A DNA stretch of 64,000 bases from NCBI GenBank assembly GCA_965226645.1, contig CBDDDL010000004.1, positions 992,001 to 1,056,000 of the forward strand. Direction: 5' to 3'. Positions 1 through 7,326 of this stretch are shown in pieces. Each line of letters begins with the position of its first letter. The stretch's first letter is position 1. Both the position numbers and the translations under genes were made by a program. The notes beneath the pieces were generated by a model that was not told the DNA's origin, made no database searches, and worked only from the letters and a program-made list of their open reading frames with translations. Source of the stretch: Poriferisodalis sp965226645 (lineage in GTDB: Bacteria; Actinomycetota; Acidimicrobiia; Acidimicrobiales; Poriferisodalaceae).

Positions 1-641
1 TTCCAGCCCCGCACTGACTGCTCGATGAGGATTTCGCTGATCGGGCTTGCATCGAGCCCAGCGGCCGCTGCCAGCACGAATTCCTCGGGCGTTGTGGCGA
101 AACCGGTGCCTTCGCCGCCGAGGATGTACGCGGGCCGGATGATGACCGGCAGGCCGATCTCGGCAACCGCATCGAGCGCTTGGTCGGGGGTGTGGGCGAT
201 GGCCGAGCGGGCGCACACCAGGCCGATCTCGGTCATTGCCTGGCGGAAGAGGTCGCGGTCCTCGGCAGTGTTGATGGCGCGCTCGGACGCGCCGATCATC
301 TCGACGCCGTAGCGGTCGAGCACTCCGCTACGGCTGAGCTCGGTCGCGAGGTTGAGCGCGGTCTGCCCGCCGAGGGTGGGCAGCAGAGCGTCGGGTCGTT
401 CGCGGGCGATGATCGCTTCGAGCACCGACGCATGCAACGGCTCGACGTAGGTTGCGTCGGCGAACTCGGGGTCGGTCATGATCGTTGCCGGATTGGAGTT
501 GGCCAGGATCACCCGGTACCCCTCTTCGCGCAGCACACGGCACGCCTGGGTACCCGAGTAGTCGAACTCGCACGCCTGGCCGATGACGATCGGCCCCGAG
601 CCGATGATGAGGATCGAGCTGATGTCGTCGCGGCGGCCCAT
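1..641 (-). CDS. carB: Carbamoyl-phosphate synthase large subunit, N-terminal part
   Basis: This is the 5' portion of carB; the gene runs off the left edge, so only about 213 residues are present. CarB makes carbamoyl phosphate from bicarbonate, ammonia supplied by CarA and two ATP, for pyrimidine and arginine synthesis. The translation starts MGRRDDISSILIIGSGPIVI, contains GQACEFDYSGTQACR and the ATP-grasp region with RPAYILGGEGTG, all typical of the carboxyphosphate half. The ATG shares one base with the carA stop (TGATG), so it is translationally coupled as the last gene of the pyr operon. No anomaly is visible in the part present. Confidence 0.97.
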   Translation of the reverse strand, partial: MGRRDDISSILIIGSGPIVIGQACEFDYSGTQACRVLREEGYRVILANSNPATIMTDPEFADATYVEPLHASVLEAIIARERPDALLPTLGGQTALNLATELSRSGVLDRYGVEMIGASERAINTAEDRDLFRQAMTEIGLVCARSAIAHTPDQALDAVAEIGLPVIIRPAYILGGEGTGFATTPEEFVLAAAAGLDASPISEILIEQSVRGW

Positions 642-1837
642 CAGCGCGCTCCCCCGGTGGCGCTCACGGCCCGTGCGCCGTCGGGAGACTTCGCGCCCCA
701 GAACGAAAACATGAGGTCTGCGAATCGGTCGAAGAGGTGGCGCGAGTCGTGCGGACCGGGGCTGGCCTCTGGGTGGTACTGCACCGCGAAGGCCGGCACA
801 TCGGCGCAGGCGAAACCTTCCAGCGCACCGTCGTTGAGGCAGAAGTGCGTCTCGGTGACGCCGGGCACCGAGCCGGACTCGATGGCGAAGTTGTGGTTCT
901 GGCTGGTGATCTCGATACGGCCGGTGGCCTCGTCACGCACGGGCACATTGCCGCCGTGATGTCCGAACCGCAGCTTGTAGGAGCGTCCGCCGAGCGCCAG
1001 GCCGAGCACTTGCTGGCCCAGACAGATGCCGAAGATGGGAACCGTCCCGAGCAGGTCGGCCAGCGCCGTGGTGACGCTGCCGGCCAACTGGGGATCGCCG
1101 GGGCCGTTGGAAAGGAAGACGCCGTGGGGCTCGCGGGCCAGCACCTCGGCCGCAGACGTGCTGGCGGGAACAACTTCGACGGTGGCGATGCGTCCCAGGT
1201 TCGTGGTGATGGCGCGCTTGATCCCGAGGTCGTAAGCCACGATGCGCCATGGTCCGTCGCCGACGGTGTACGGCTGAGGCGTCGTGACCTCGGCGACGAG
1301 ATCCACACCGGAGGTGCCAGGCTCGGCGCTCGCGGCGGCGCCGAGCCGTTCAAGCGCGGCGTCGTCTGGCGTGGGGCCGAACGCGCCGGGCATCGCGCCG
1401 TGGTTGCGGACGTGCCGGGTGAGCCGGCGCGTGTCCACCCCGGCGATGCCGGCAACGCCACGCGCGGCCAGATAGGCGTCGAGATCGCCTTCGGAGCGCC
1501 AGTTGGAGCGACGTCGGGCGAGGTCGCGGATGACCACGCCACGGCAGAACGGCCGACGCGATTCGGCATCCGCGGCGGTGGTCCCGTAGTTGCCGATGTG
1601 GGGGTAGGTGAACGAGATGATTTGTCCGGCGTAGGAGGGGTCGGTGATCACCTCCTGGTATCCGGTCATCACGGTGTTGAACACCACCTCGCCCGACGCG
1701 ATGTCGGTGGTTGCACCGATCATCTCGCCTTCGAACGTGGTGCCGTCGCTGAGGACGAGGCAGCCGGGCGTAGGCCTTCCCTCGTTCGGGCTCGGCGGCG
1801 TCATCGCTGACGGCGTCATCGCGCTCCTTGCAGTCAT
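641..1837 (-). CDS. carA: Carbamoyl-phosphate synthase small subunit (glutaminase)
   Basis: CarA hydrolyses glutamine and channels ammonia to CarB. The 398-residue protein has the N-terminal CPSase_sm domain (GCLVLSDGTTFEGEMIGAT onwards) and a C-terminal class I glutamine amidotransferase domain with nucleophile Cys about 272 in GICLGQQ and the catalytic His355/Glu357 in YHPEASPG. I chose ATG 1837 because it overlaps the pyrC stop as ATGA; two further in-frame ATGs follow (1819, 1804), so the first 12 residues are uncertain. A much longer upstream open frame in the same phase is Arg-rich shadow sequence of pyrC and was not used. It is coupled to carB downstream. Confidence 0.96.
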   Translation of the reverse strand: MTARSAMTPSAMTPPSPNEGRPTPGCLVLSDGTTFEGEMIGATTDIASGEVVFNTVMTGYQEVITDPSYAGQIISFTYPHIGNYGTTAADAESRRPFCRGVVIRDLARRRSNWRSEGDLDAYLAARGVAGIAGVDTRRLTRHVRNHGAMPGAFGPTPDDAALERLGAAASAEPGTSGVDLVAEVTTPQPYTVGDGPWRIVAYDLGIKRAITTNLGRIATVEVVPASTSAAEVLAREPHGVFLSNGPGDPQLAGSVTTALADLLGTVPIFGICLGQQVLGLALGGRSYKLRFGHHGGNVPVRDEATGRIEITSQNHNFAIESGSVPGVTETHFCLNDGALEGFACADVPAFAVQYHPEASPGPHDSRHLFDRFADLMFSFWGAKSPDGARAVSATGGAR

Positions 1838-3216
1838 GGACGAGTTCCGTGCTCGGCTGCCGGGCACAGCTCGCCGTCGGCGACGACGACGCGACCTGCG
1901 AGGACGGTGGCACGCACCACGACACTCATCGGCCGGTCGCGGTGCGGGGTATTGCGAGCCATCGAGGCCGAGCCGCGCTCGCGCAGCGTCCAAGGCCGGT
2001 CCAGATCGAGCACCACAAGATTCGCGGGTTCGCCGGGCACCAGCGGTCCCCCGCCGAGGTGCGCCGCGCCGGCAAGTTCCGCCGGGCGCCATGCCAGCGC
2101 ATCGAGTGCTGCATCGAGGTTGATGTCTGGGTGGCCGAGCACGAGCGCGGCGCAGGTCTCGAGCGCCGCGATGCCGGGCGGGGCCTCGTCGAAGGGCAAG
2201 TCCTTGGCCTGCGGCGGCACCGGGGAATGGCCGCTCACCACCGCGTCGATGGTGCGATCGGCCACGCCAGCGACGAGGGCTTCGCGGTCGGCGGCGGTGC
2301 GGTACGGCGGCTCGGCACGCATAAGCGGGTCGTAAGTGTCGGCATCCGCGTCGATGAAGAACAAGTGCTCGGCCGTGACCGATGCCGTGATGTGCAGGCC
2401 GTCGGCCTTTGCGGAGCGCACCAGCTCGACAGTTCGGGCTGCGCTGATCCGGTCGAGGTGCAGTCGGCCTCCGGTGAGCCGTGCGACGCCGATCGCCGTG
2501 GCGGCCGCGAGTTCCTCTGAGGCAGAGGGCTCGCCCGCTACTCCCATGCGCGCAGAAACTGCGCCTTCGGACATCGCAGCGTCGCCGCCGAGATACGAGG
2601 TTGACGGACGTACCGACACCGTGCCCCCCAGCGGCCCCACGTACTGCAGAGCGCGGCGCAGCAAGCCGGCGTCAGCGAACGGGCCGACGTCGGTAAACCA
2701 GGCCACACCTGCGTCGGCCAGCTCGGCCATCGGCGACAGGCGCGTGCCGGCGCGCTCGGCGGAGATCGTGGCAGCCGGAACGATGTGGCATCGGGCGGTC
2801 GCGGCATTGCGGCGCAGCTCGGCCAGCTGGCCCAAGCGGTCGAGCGGCGGACTGGTGTCGGGCTGTGCGACGACGGCGGTGAAGCCGCCAAGCGCTGCTG
2901 CGGAACTACCGGTGGCGACGGTCTCTGCCTCTTCGTTGCCGGGTTCGCCGAGGCGCGCAAACAGGTCCACGAATCCCGAGGCGACGACGCAGCCGGCGGC
3001 ATCGATCACCCGCGCCGCGGCGTCCGGCTCGGCAGGCGTCTCGGCGGCCACGATCCGGCCGTCCCGCACGACGACATCGGCTCGGCGTCGCCCAGAACGG
3101 TCGATGATGTCGCCTCCGGCGATAGTCAGCGTTGCGGCACCCACACCCTTGGCGCGGGGTATCGGCATCGACTCGGTCTCAGTCGCAGTGGCAGTCTCGG
3201 TCGCAGTCTCAGGCAA
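1834..3216 (-). CDS. Dihydroorotase homologue lacking metal ligands (PyrC')
   Basis: The gene sits in the dihydroorotase slot of the pyr operon and is clearly a class I DHOase homologue (460 aa from TTG 3216; 444 aa if ATG 3168 is used). However, catalytic positions are gone: the HxH of the PGFxDxHxHLxEPG motif is F86-A-R88 in GFVDLFARLGEPG, the VISHxED His is Val202, the HxxHxST His is Arg256 and the catalytic Asp of TDHAP is Gly329 in VSGHSP. This resembles the non-catalytic PyrC' of pseudomonads, known to be a structural partner of aspartate transcarbamoylase. Inferred role: scaffold for PyrB, with an active DHOase elsewhere in the genome. The TTG start overlaps the pyrB stop by 8 bp; the first 16 residues are a Thr/Glu/Ala repeat. 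Confidence 0.85.
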   Translation of the reverse strand: MPETATETATATETESMPIPRAKGVGAATLTIAGGDIIDRSGRRRADVVVRDGRIVAAETPAEPDAAARVIDAAGCVVASGFVDLFARLGEPGNEEAETVATGSSAAALGGFTAVVAQPDTSPPLDRLGQLAELRRNAATARCHIVPAATISAERAGTRLSPMAELADAGVAWFTDVGPFADAGLLRRALQYVGPLGGTVSVRPSTSYLGGDAAMSEGAVSARMGVAGEPSASEELAAATAIGVARLTGGRLHLDRISAARTVELVRSAKADGLHITASVTAEHLFFIDADADTYDPLMRAEPPYRTAADREALVAGVADRTIDAVVSGHSPVPPQAKDLPFDEAPPGIAALETCAALVLGHPDINLDAALDALAWRPAELAGAAHLGGGPLVPGEPANLVVLDLDRPWTLRERGSASMARNTPHRDRPMSVVVRATVLAGRVVVADGELCPAAEHGTRP

Positions 3217-4240
3217 GGCCGACTCCCGGCAATGCTGCGCCTGAGCCGATGAGGCGGAACAGCACCGCCATGCGGGCCGCGATGCCGTGGGACACCTGCT
3301 GGGTGACGAGCACTCTGCTGGCGGCGAGGTCTTCGAACACGGCGCCTGCGATCTCGATGCCGCGGTTCATCGGACCCGGGTGTGTGATGACGGCATCTGG
3401 ATGCAGCCGCCGTGCGCGCTCCGCCGTGAGGCCGTATCGAGCGGCGTATTCGGGAACCGAGCCGATCAGCCCGTTCACCATCCGCTCGCGCTGGCAGCGC
3501 AACAGGCCCACGACATCGAGCTCGCCGAGCACGTCGTCGAACGAGTTGGTGATCTCGACGCGTTTGGCGACGTCGGGCTCGAGCCAGCCGTCGATCCACT
3601 CACGCGGGTCGGCGGGCAGCAGCGTCGGCGGCGCGATCAGCGTGACCGAGGCGCCCAGGGCGGTGTAGGCCTCGATGTCGCTGCGGGCGACGCGGCTGTG
3701 CACGATGTCCCCGACAATGCCGATGTGGCGACCGGTCAGGCTCGGCGCGTCAAGCGGCTCGGACGCGGGCGGGCCGTCAGGCGCAGGGCAGAAGTGGCGC
3801 CACAGCGTGTAGGCGTCCTGCAGGCCTTGGGTGGGGTGAGCGTGCCATCCGTCGCCGCCGTTCACGATAGAGACGCCGTCGTTGGCCCAGCGTGCGATCT
3901 GGGCAGGCACGCCGGCGCTGTGATGGCGCACCACCGCAGCGTCGATGCCCATGGCCTGCACGGTCTCGAAGGTGTCGCGCAGCGATTCGCCCTTGCTGAG
4001 CGACGACGAGCCCGCCGAGAACGTGATCACATCGGCCGAGAGTCGCTTGGCCGCAGTCTCGAATGCGAGCCGGGTGCGGGTGGAGTCTTCGAAGAACAGT
4101 GACGCCACGGTGCGGCCCCGCAAGGCGGGCACCCTGGGAATCGGCCGTCGGCCAACCTCGACAAACCGATCGGTGAGCGCGAGCAGTTCGCAGATGCCAC
4201 GGGTGCCCAGCTCGCCCAGCGTCAGCAGGTGTCCGCTCAC
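3209..4240 (-). CDS. pyrB: Aspartate carbamoyltransferase catalytic subunit
   Basis: PyrB condenses carbamoyl phosphate and aspartate to N-carbamoylaspartate, the committed pyrimidine step. The 343-residue protein carries the carbamoyl-phosphate loop FFEDSTRTR (residues 49-57), the mobile-loop motif SLSKGESLRDT with Lys83, and H135PTQGLQDAYT, slightly divergent from the usual HPTQALLDLYT. The start is GTG 4240, lying inside the first copy of a 43-bp direct repeat that duplicates the pyrR/pyrB junction. The 3' end overlaps pyrC' by 8 bp, which supports a physical PyrB-PyrC' partnership. No pyrI regulatory subunit is in the window. Confidence 0.96.
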   Translation of the reverse strand: MSGHLLTLGELGTRGICELLALTDRFVEVGRRPIPRVPALRGRTVASLFFEDSTRTRLAFETAAKRLSADVITFSAGSSSLSKGESLRDTFETVQAMGIDAAVVRHHSAGVPAQIARWANDGVSIVNGGDGWHAHPTQGLQDAYTLWRHFCPAPDGPPASEPLDAPSLTGRHIGIVGDIVHSRVARSDIEAYTALGASVTLIAPPTLLPADPREWIDGWLEPDVAKRVEITNSFDDVLGELDVVGLLRCQRERMVNGLIGSVPEYAARYGLTAERARRLHPDAVITHPGPMNRGIEIAGAVFEDLAASRVLVTQQVSHGIAARMAVLFRLIGSGAALPGVGLA

Positions 4241-4334
4241 TTGCGCATCTCCCCCAGCAGCACCCGGGCTCGAACCAGGCGTGCTGCTTGGGTCAGCAGG
4301 TACCCGCTCACTTGCGCATCTCCCCCAGCAGCAC
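4221..4334. repeat. 43-bp direct repeat duplicating the pyrR end and pyrB start
   Basis: Positions 4221-4263 and 4292-4334 are nearly identical (two mismatches) and lie 71 bp apart. Each copy encodes, on the minus strand, the PyrR C-terminus VLLGEMRK, its TGA and the GTG-AGC start of pyrB. PyrR uses the right copy and PyrB the left, so the DNA between them is a local tandem duplication that created a short pyrR-pyrB spacer containing a relic PyrR tail. Confidence 0.85.
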
Positions 4335-4874
4335 GCCTTCGATATTCACGTCCACCATCTCCTCGCGGCTTGTCGGCAGGTTCTTGCCGACGAAGTCGGG
4401 GCGGATGGGCAGCTCTCGATGCCCGCGGTCGATCACCACGGCCAGCTGCACCGCGCGCGGGCGGCCGAAGTCGTTGAGGGCGTCGAGCGCGGCACGGATC
4501 GTGCGACCGGTGAACAGCACATCGTCGACGATGACGACGGTGGTGCCGCTCAGGTCGAAGGGGATGTCAGTGACGGCTTCGGCCATGACGGGGCGCAGGC
4601 CGATGTCGTCGCGGTGCATGGCCACGTCGAGCGTCCCGAACGGAACATCGGTGCCGTCGATCTCGAACAGCAGGCGCACCAACCGCAGGGCAATCTGCAC
4701 GCCGCCGGTCTGCAGCCCAACGACCACGACGTTGTCGAGGCCCTGGTTGCGCTCAATGATCTCGTGACTGACACGGGTGAGCGCCCGGTGGACTCCGCTG
4801 GCATCGAGAACGGTTGACCTGGCAACGAAAACGCCCCCGTAGGGGGGCGTCATGCGTCGCTCGCGGTCTGCCAC
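4308..4874 (-). CDS. pyrR: PyrR bifunctional regulator / uracil phosphoribosyltransferase
   Basis: PyrR senses UMP/UTP and binds pyr leader RNA to repress the operon; many homologues also have UPRTase activity. The 188-residue protein has the type I PRTase PRPP loop VVIVDDVLFTGRT (residues 113-125). I chose GTG 4874 rather than ATG 4853 because a strong Shine-Dalgarno AGGAAGGA (4882-4889, minus strand) is spaced 7 nt before GTG. It is the first gene of pyrR-pyrB-pyrC'-carA-carB and is preceded by a PyrR-box, implying autoregulation. Its last codons lie in a duplicated 43-bp segment. Confidence 0.95.
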   Translation of the reverse strand: MADRERRMTPPYGGVFVARSTVLDASGVHRALTRVSHEIIERNQGLDNVVVVGLQTGGVQIALRLVRLLFEIDGTDVPFGTLDVAMHRDDIGLRPVMAEAVTDIPFDLSGTTVVIVDDVLFTGRTIRAALDALNDFGRPRAVQLAVVIDRGHRELPIRPDFVGKNLPTSREEMVDVNIEGVLLGEMRK

Positions 4875-4913
4875 GCGCAGGTCCTTCCTGTCCGTACGGG
4901 CCTCACAGGACCC
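4875..4913 (-). promoter_or_regulatory. PyrR-binding leader overlapping the pyrR Shine-Dalgarno
   Basis: On the minus strand 4913-4898 reads GGGTCCTGTGAGGCCC, matching the known PyrR-binding loop pattern (GUCCNGNGAGGC). GGTCCT at 4912-4907 can instead pair with AGGACC at 4885-4880, which covers part of the pyrR Shine-Dalgarno. This suggests control of ribosome access rather than, or as well as, transcription attenuation, as known for actinobacterial PyrR. Confidence 0.75.
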
Positions 4914-4928
4914 GCTTCACGGTCAGGC

Positions 4929-4951
4929 ACGCACCCTAGCGCGGGGTGCGT
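4929..4951. terminator. 8-bp stem hairpin between the pilus operon end and pyrR
   Basis: ACGCACCC (4929-4936) and GGGTGCGT (4944-4951) form a perfect 8-bp stem with a 7-nt loop, between the last pilus-operon stop (4983) and pyrR. There is no T-tract, so it could be a weak terminator for the upstream operon or part of the pyr leader RNA. Confidence 0.4.
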
Positions 4952-4982
4952 CCGCACCGGCGCGCATTTCTGGGCGTGCAGA

Positions 4983-5354
4983 TCAGGCGCAGATCGGCAG
5001 GGTCGAGCCGACGAGGCCAGCCACGTCCAACGTGGCCGGACTCAGTGCGTGGCGACCCGAAGCAGGGGCGAGACCCCGCATCAGAAGCGGTGACCAGGAC
5101 ACCAAGACGTCGGCGCGCACTGCGCCACTGCGCCAGCACACCGAGCACTCCGGTGCAGAGCAACCCGCAGGCGCTTTGCACCCGCTGCTCGCTGCGTTAT
5201 CGAACGCGCATGCGTCGGGCGTGAGCGTCGCGACGCGCCGGGCTTCATCGGCTGCCAGATTCCGGAACGCGATTGCCTGAGCCGTATCGGCAACAGCGGC
5301 GCTGAACATGGCGCACATGACCGCGAGCGCCAATGCCACCAATGGTGAGCTCAC
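4983..5354 (-). CDS. Small pilin-like secreted/membrane protein, last gene of Tad-like operon
   Basis: This 123-residue protein begins MSSPLVALALAVMCAMFSAA, a hydrophobic N-terminal segment like that of TadE/TadG-type minor pilins, followed by a Cys-rich region (several Cys between about residues 50 and 72). The start GTG 5354 forms a GTGA overlap with the stop of the preceding gene, so it is translationally coupled. I cannot assign a family from sequence alone; position at the end of the TadA/B/C operon suggests a minor pilin or pilus-biogenesis component exported across the membrane, with possible disulfides. A longer open frame upstream is a shadow of the neighbouring gene. Confidence 0.7.
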   Translation of the reverse strand: MSSPLVALALAVMCAMFSAAVADTAQAIAFRNLAADEARRVATLTPDACAFDNAASSGCKAPAGCSAPECSVCWRSGAVRADVLVSWSPLLMRGLAPASGRHALSPATLDVAGLVGSTLPICA

Positions 5355-5773
5355 GGCCGCAGTCCTGGCCTGGCGGCCACCGGCACTGCCACTCGCGCGG
5401 TGACTTCGTCGGTGAACAACGGCGAGACTCGCAGCGGGCAGGTCACCTCCACCGACACTGCCTCCGGAGCGGACACACCGGCCAATCGGTGCGCTGTGGC
5501 GTTCACGGCGAAGTTCGGATCGGCGGTATTGCACTGACCGATCGCGGCGGCGCCCACGATTCGCTCTGCGATCTGCGAGGCATGGTCCGAGAGCTGCGCG
5601 CCGGTGATCCCCGACGGAGGCGAGGCCAATGCATCGGCGGCGTAGTGGGCCGCCTCGGTGCCCGCAGCACGAACACCCGCCGTTGCCCGCGAGACATCAC
5701 CGGAATAGTCGATGAGCCAGATGCCCAACACCAGCACCGCGACGACGCTCAGCATTCCGACGGACTCATCCAC
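5351..5773 (-). CDS. TadE-like minor pilin
   Basis: The 140-residue protein starts VDESVGMLSVVAVLVLGIW, one N-terminal hydrophobic helix of the kind used by TadE-like pseudopilins, followed by an Ala-rich helical segment (SRATAGVRAAGTEAAHYAAD) and a C-terminal beta-rich part with a likely Cys pair (GQCN, VTCP). This layout matches TadE family minor pilins of actinobacterial Flp/Tad loci. A Gly-Met junction after residue 6 could be a prepilin cleavage site, but the usual Glu at mature position 5 is missing. Start is GTG 5773; its 3' end overlaps the next gene by 4 bp. Confidence 0.7.
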   Translation of the reverse strand: MDESVGMLSVVAVLVLGIWLIDYSGDVSRATAGVRAAGTEAAHYAADALASPPSGITGAQLSDHASQIAERIVGAAAIGQCNTADPNFAVNATAHRLAGVSAPEAVSVEVTCPLRVSPLFTDEVTARVAVPVAARPGLRP

Positions 5774-5794
5774 GACTGAAGTTCCCCGGGTCTC

Positions 5795-6211
5795 TCAACA
5801 GGCCGGCGCAACTGGTGCTCCAAACGCCGGCCCGACAGCGCCGGGCGGACGACGGCACGCGACGGCGATTGCGGTTCCCGCGCCGAGCCAGCCGTCGGAC
5901 TCGACACGCAGCGAGACGATCACCGAGCAGGACTCGTCGGCACGCAGATGAAGCGCAGTTGGCCGCGCTGCAGCAAGCTGCGATGTGCGATCGACGACGA
6001 CAGCTGCCGCCGTGGCGTCGGCATCGGCCGGCAGGCCGGCGAGCGTGCAGTCCCAGTCGGGGGGCACGAGGTCGGTCACGGCGACCGCGGCTGCGTGCGC
6101 GGCACCCTGCGCTGCCGCGGCTCCGATCTGGCGAGCGAACAGTGAGATGGCGAGCGCGAGGAACACGCCGAGCGCGCTGTACAGCCGCAGCACCGAGATC
6201 GAGCTGTCCAT
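5795..6211 (-). CDS. TadE/TadG-like pseudopilin
   Basis: The 138-residue protein opens with MDSSISVLRLYSALGVFLAL, a short polar head and a single membrane helix, then an amphipathic Ala-rich helix and a secreted C-terminal domain with four Cys residues (DWDC, ESCS, VACR, PAC at the end) that could form two disulfides. It is the second of four small pilin-like genes after tadC, with ATG start at 6211. Likely role (inference): minor pilin or priming subunit in the Tad-like pilus. No enzymatic motif is visible. Confidence 0.7.
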   Translation of the reverse strand: MDSSISVLRLYSALGVFLALAISLFARQIGAAAAQGAAHAAAVAVTDLVPPDWDCTLAGLPADADATAAAVVVDRTSQLAAARPTALHLRADESCSVIVSLRVESDGWLGAGTAIAVACRRPPGAVGPAFGAPVAPAC

Positions 6212-6262
6212 GTCGCGTCCCGATTCGGATCGTTCGATGCGGAGACAGTGACGCCTCGGCCG

Positions 6263-6466
6263 TCACTGAGTACACGCTGCAGGCGTGCCGCCCCAGGTCC
6301 CACCGACGGCGTCACACAGGTTCATGGTCGCAATCTTGTCGTACTTGACGCTGTCGGTCGTCTGCGGGGCGTTCCTGCCCAAGGTCGACCACATGACGGC
6401 GACCACCATCGCAGCGGCGGCGACGGCGGCGGCGATGAACATGAGCTTGGTGACCGGTGAGTCCAT
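6263..6466 (-). CDS. Small membrane-anchored protein, candidate major pilin
   Basis: This 67-residue protein has a short cytoplasmic head, a single helix (LMFIAAAVAAAAMVVAVMW) and a small exported tail with two Cys framing DAVGGTWGGTPAA. It is preceded by AGGAG about 6-7 nt before ATG 6466, one of the strongest ribosome sites in the operon, and is flanked by spacers on both sides rather than being overlapped. Size, topology, position directly after tadC and expected high expression make it the best candidate for the Flp-type pilin. The classical Gly|xxxxGlu prepilin motif is not present, so a different processing route or another role is possible. Confidence 0.6.
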   Translation of the reverse strand: MDSPVTKLMFIAAAVAAAAMVVAVMWSTLGRNAPQTTDSVKYDKIATMNLCDAVGGTWGGTPAACTQ

Positions 6467-6558
6467 TGTTGTGCTCCTTGCCCGAGAGCTCGGGTCGTTG
6501 GGATGTGTTGTTGGGATGTGTTGTCAAGAAATCGAAGATCGGTCTCGGCGTTGCGAGG

Positions 6559-7326
6559 TCACACTGACGGCAGGGTCATGACGACGGTGACCATGACCAC
6601 GGTGGAGGCCAGCACGGCGAGCATCGAGGCGGAGGCCCCGACGGTGCGGCCAAGACGGTCGATCGCTTCGCGACGTCGGTCGTCGACGGCCCGCACGACA
6701 CCATCCAGGACGCGATCAAGCAGTTCTGACGCCGCTGCGCCGGATCGTTCAGCGGCATCCACTGTTGCCAGCAACGCTGCTGTAGGCGTGTCCGCAAGCT
6801 GCGCCGCAACCGCTGCGAGCGGATCGCGGCCGCCGATCACCGCGGCGTTCACCGCGCCAGCGGCAGGCGCGAATGCCGGGTCCGCCACGCGTTCTGCAGC
6901 ATCGAGCACCGCAGCACTGATCGGGTGCCCCGCGGCGACGAACAATCGGATGCGGCGAAGCCACAGCAGCACGGCGGCGTCCAGCCGCCTCCGGTGACCG
7001 GCGAGCACGATGCTCGCGACGATGCGAGGCACGATCGACGGCACGATCACCAACGCCAGCAGCGACCAAGACGAGACGCCAGCAGAGACAGCCGATGCGG
7101 CGCCTCCGAGCCGAACCCGGCCGAACACGCCGACTGCGACAACGCAGGCCGTCACAGCGACATTGAGGCTCAGCAACCGTTGCGGGCTCCAACCGAGAGC
7201 GGCCAACTCGCGGCGATCGCGCTGTCGTTTGTTGGACGGAACGAGCAATCGGAGGGCAGCGGCCGCGGCCGCGGCCGCTGCCAACCAGAGCGCGATCGCG
7301 CCCGCCGCCGACATCGGCGCACTCAC
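6559..7326 (-). CDS. tadC: Type II/IV secretion F-domain membrane protein TadC-like
   Basis: The 255-residue protein has an N-terminal helix, a paired helix region in the middle and two closing helices (LAVLASTVVMVTVVMTLPSV at the C-terminus), with a cytoplasmic T2SSF-type helical segment containing RRRLDAAVLLWLRRIRLFVAAG. TadC with TadB forms the inner-membrane platform on which the TadA ATPase acts in Flp/Tad pili. Start GTG 7326 gives a GTGA overlap with tadB; a longer frame upstream is tadB shadow. It is followed by a 92-bp gap and then the candidate pilin gene. Confidence 0.82.
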   Translation of the reverse strand: MSAPMSAAGAIALWLAAAAAAAAALRLLVPSNKRQRDRRELAALGWSPQRLLSLNVAVTACVVAVGVFGRVRLGGAASAVSAGVSSWSLLALVIVPSIVPRIVASIVLAGHRRRLDAAVLLWLRRIRLFVAAGHPISAAVLDAAERVADPAFAPAAGAVNAAVIGGRDPLAAVAAQLADTPTAALLATVDAAERSGAAASELLDRVLDGVVRAVDDRRREAIDRLGRTVGASASMLAVLASTVVMVTVVMTLPSV

